From Cyanobacteria bacterium UBA8156 (GTDB lineage: Bacteria > Cyanobacteriota > Cyanobacteriia > Pseudanabaenales > Pseudanabaenaceae): a DNA stretch of 5,473 nucleotides. Below are positions 5,317-5,473 of the stretch, piece after piece. Below the pieces are notes generated by a model. It was not told where the DNA came from. It saw only the letters and a program-made list of their open reading frames with translations, and searched no databases. The DNA lies in the NCBI GenBank assembly GCA_003456125.1, contig DMPD01000369.1, positions 1-5,473 on the forward strand, read 5' to 3'. A program made the position numbers and the translations under genes. Within the stretch, counting starts at the first letter, position 1. Each line of letters begins with the position of its first letter.

Positions 5317-5473
5317 ATGACTGCCCCTGCCATTCACGCCCAGGGCCTCAGCAAGACCTATTTAACGGGATTTTGGCTGAACAAACCGTTGGTCTCCCTG
5401 CGGAATTGCTCCCTGACCGTCCTTCCCGGCGAAACCTTTGGGTTGTTGGGCCCCAACGGTGCCGGCAAAACCA
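5317..5473 (+). CDS. ABC transporter ATP-binding protein, N-terminal part (cut by window end)
   Basis: Only the first 52 residues are visible. They contain an A-loop-type tyrosine (LSKTY, 11-15), the beta strands of the nucleotide-binding fold and a complete Walker A motif GPNGAGKT at 45-52. The Walker B, signature and switch regions lie beyond the edge. The insertion TGFWLNKPL (17-25) before the SLRNCSL strand recalls ABC-2-type exporter ATPases of cyanobacteria, but the substrate cannot be inferred. The ATG at 5317 is the only usual start codon in this frame after the crr7-like stop at 5287, which lies in the same frame. There is no clear Shine-Dalgarno. A permease gene would be expected downstream of, or fused to, this one. 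Confidence 0.85.
   Translation, partial: MTAPAIHAQGLSKTYLTGFWLNKPLVSLRNCSLTVLPGETFGLLGPNGAGKT

Overview
The window comes from a cyanobacterial chromosome. The octamer GCGATCGC (HIP1) occurs 14 times in 5.5 kb, the DNA is GC-rich by eye, and the gene content fits: an HdrB-like CCG protein of cyanobacterial type, a CRR7 homologue (a protein of oxygenic phototrophs) and a cyanobacterial Fur-family regulator. I cannot name a genus. The coding density is high, and no mobile element, CRISPR array or RNA gene was recognised.

Left part, minus strand, reading from right to left: an HdrB-like protein with two CCG domains (GTG start at 3761) overlaps by 13 bases a TsaC/YrdC-type threonylcarbamoyl-AMP synthase. 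After 60 bases follows a short NqrB/RnfD-family membrane protein, which overlaps by 4 bases (ATGA) a secreted DUF2330 protein ending at 113. The four genes look like one transcription unit. The last two look translationally coupled and probably form a membrane plus exported-protein pair of unknown function.

Middle part: a divergent 128-base region with short repeats separates the hdrB-like gene from a plus-strand Fur/PerR-family repressor. That repressor has lost both CxxC zinc motifs. It converges on scpB (chromosome condensation), with a perfect 25-base hairpin between the two genes.

Right part: scpB (minus) and a crr7-like gene (plus) are head to head with overlapping start regions and no intergenic space. 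Twenty-seven bases after crr7 begins an ABC transporter ATPase, cut by the window edge just after its Walker A motif.

Most of the content is ordinary housekeeping. The points worth a second look are the RnfD-like/DUF2330 pair that lacks a recognisable flavin-attachment motif, the zinc-site-less Fur protein with its repeat-bearing upstream region, and the overlapping scpB/crr7 starts.
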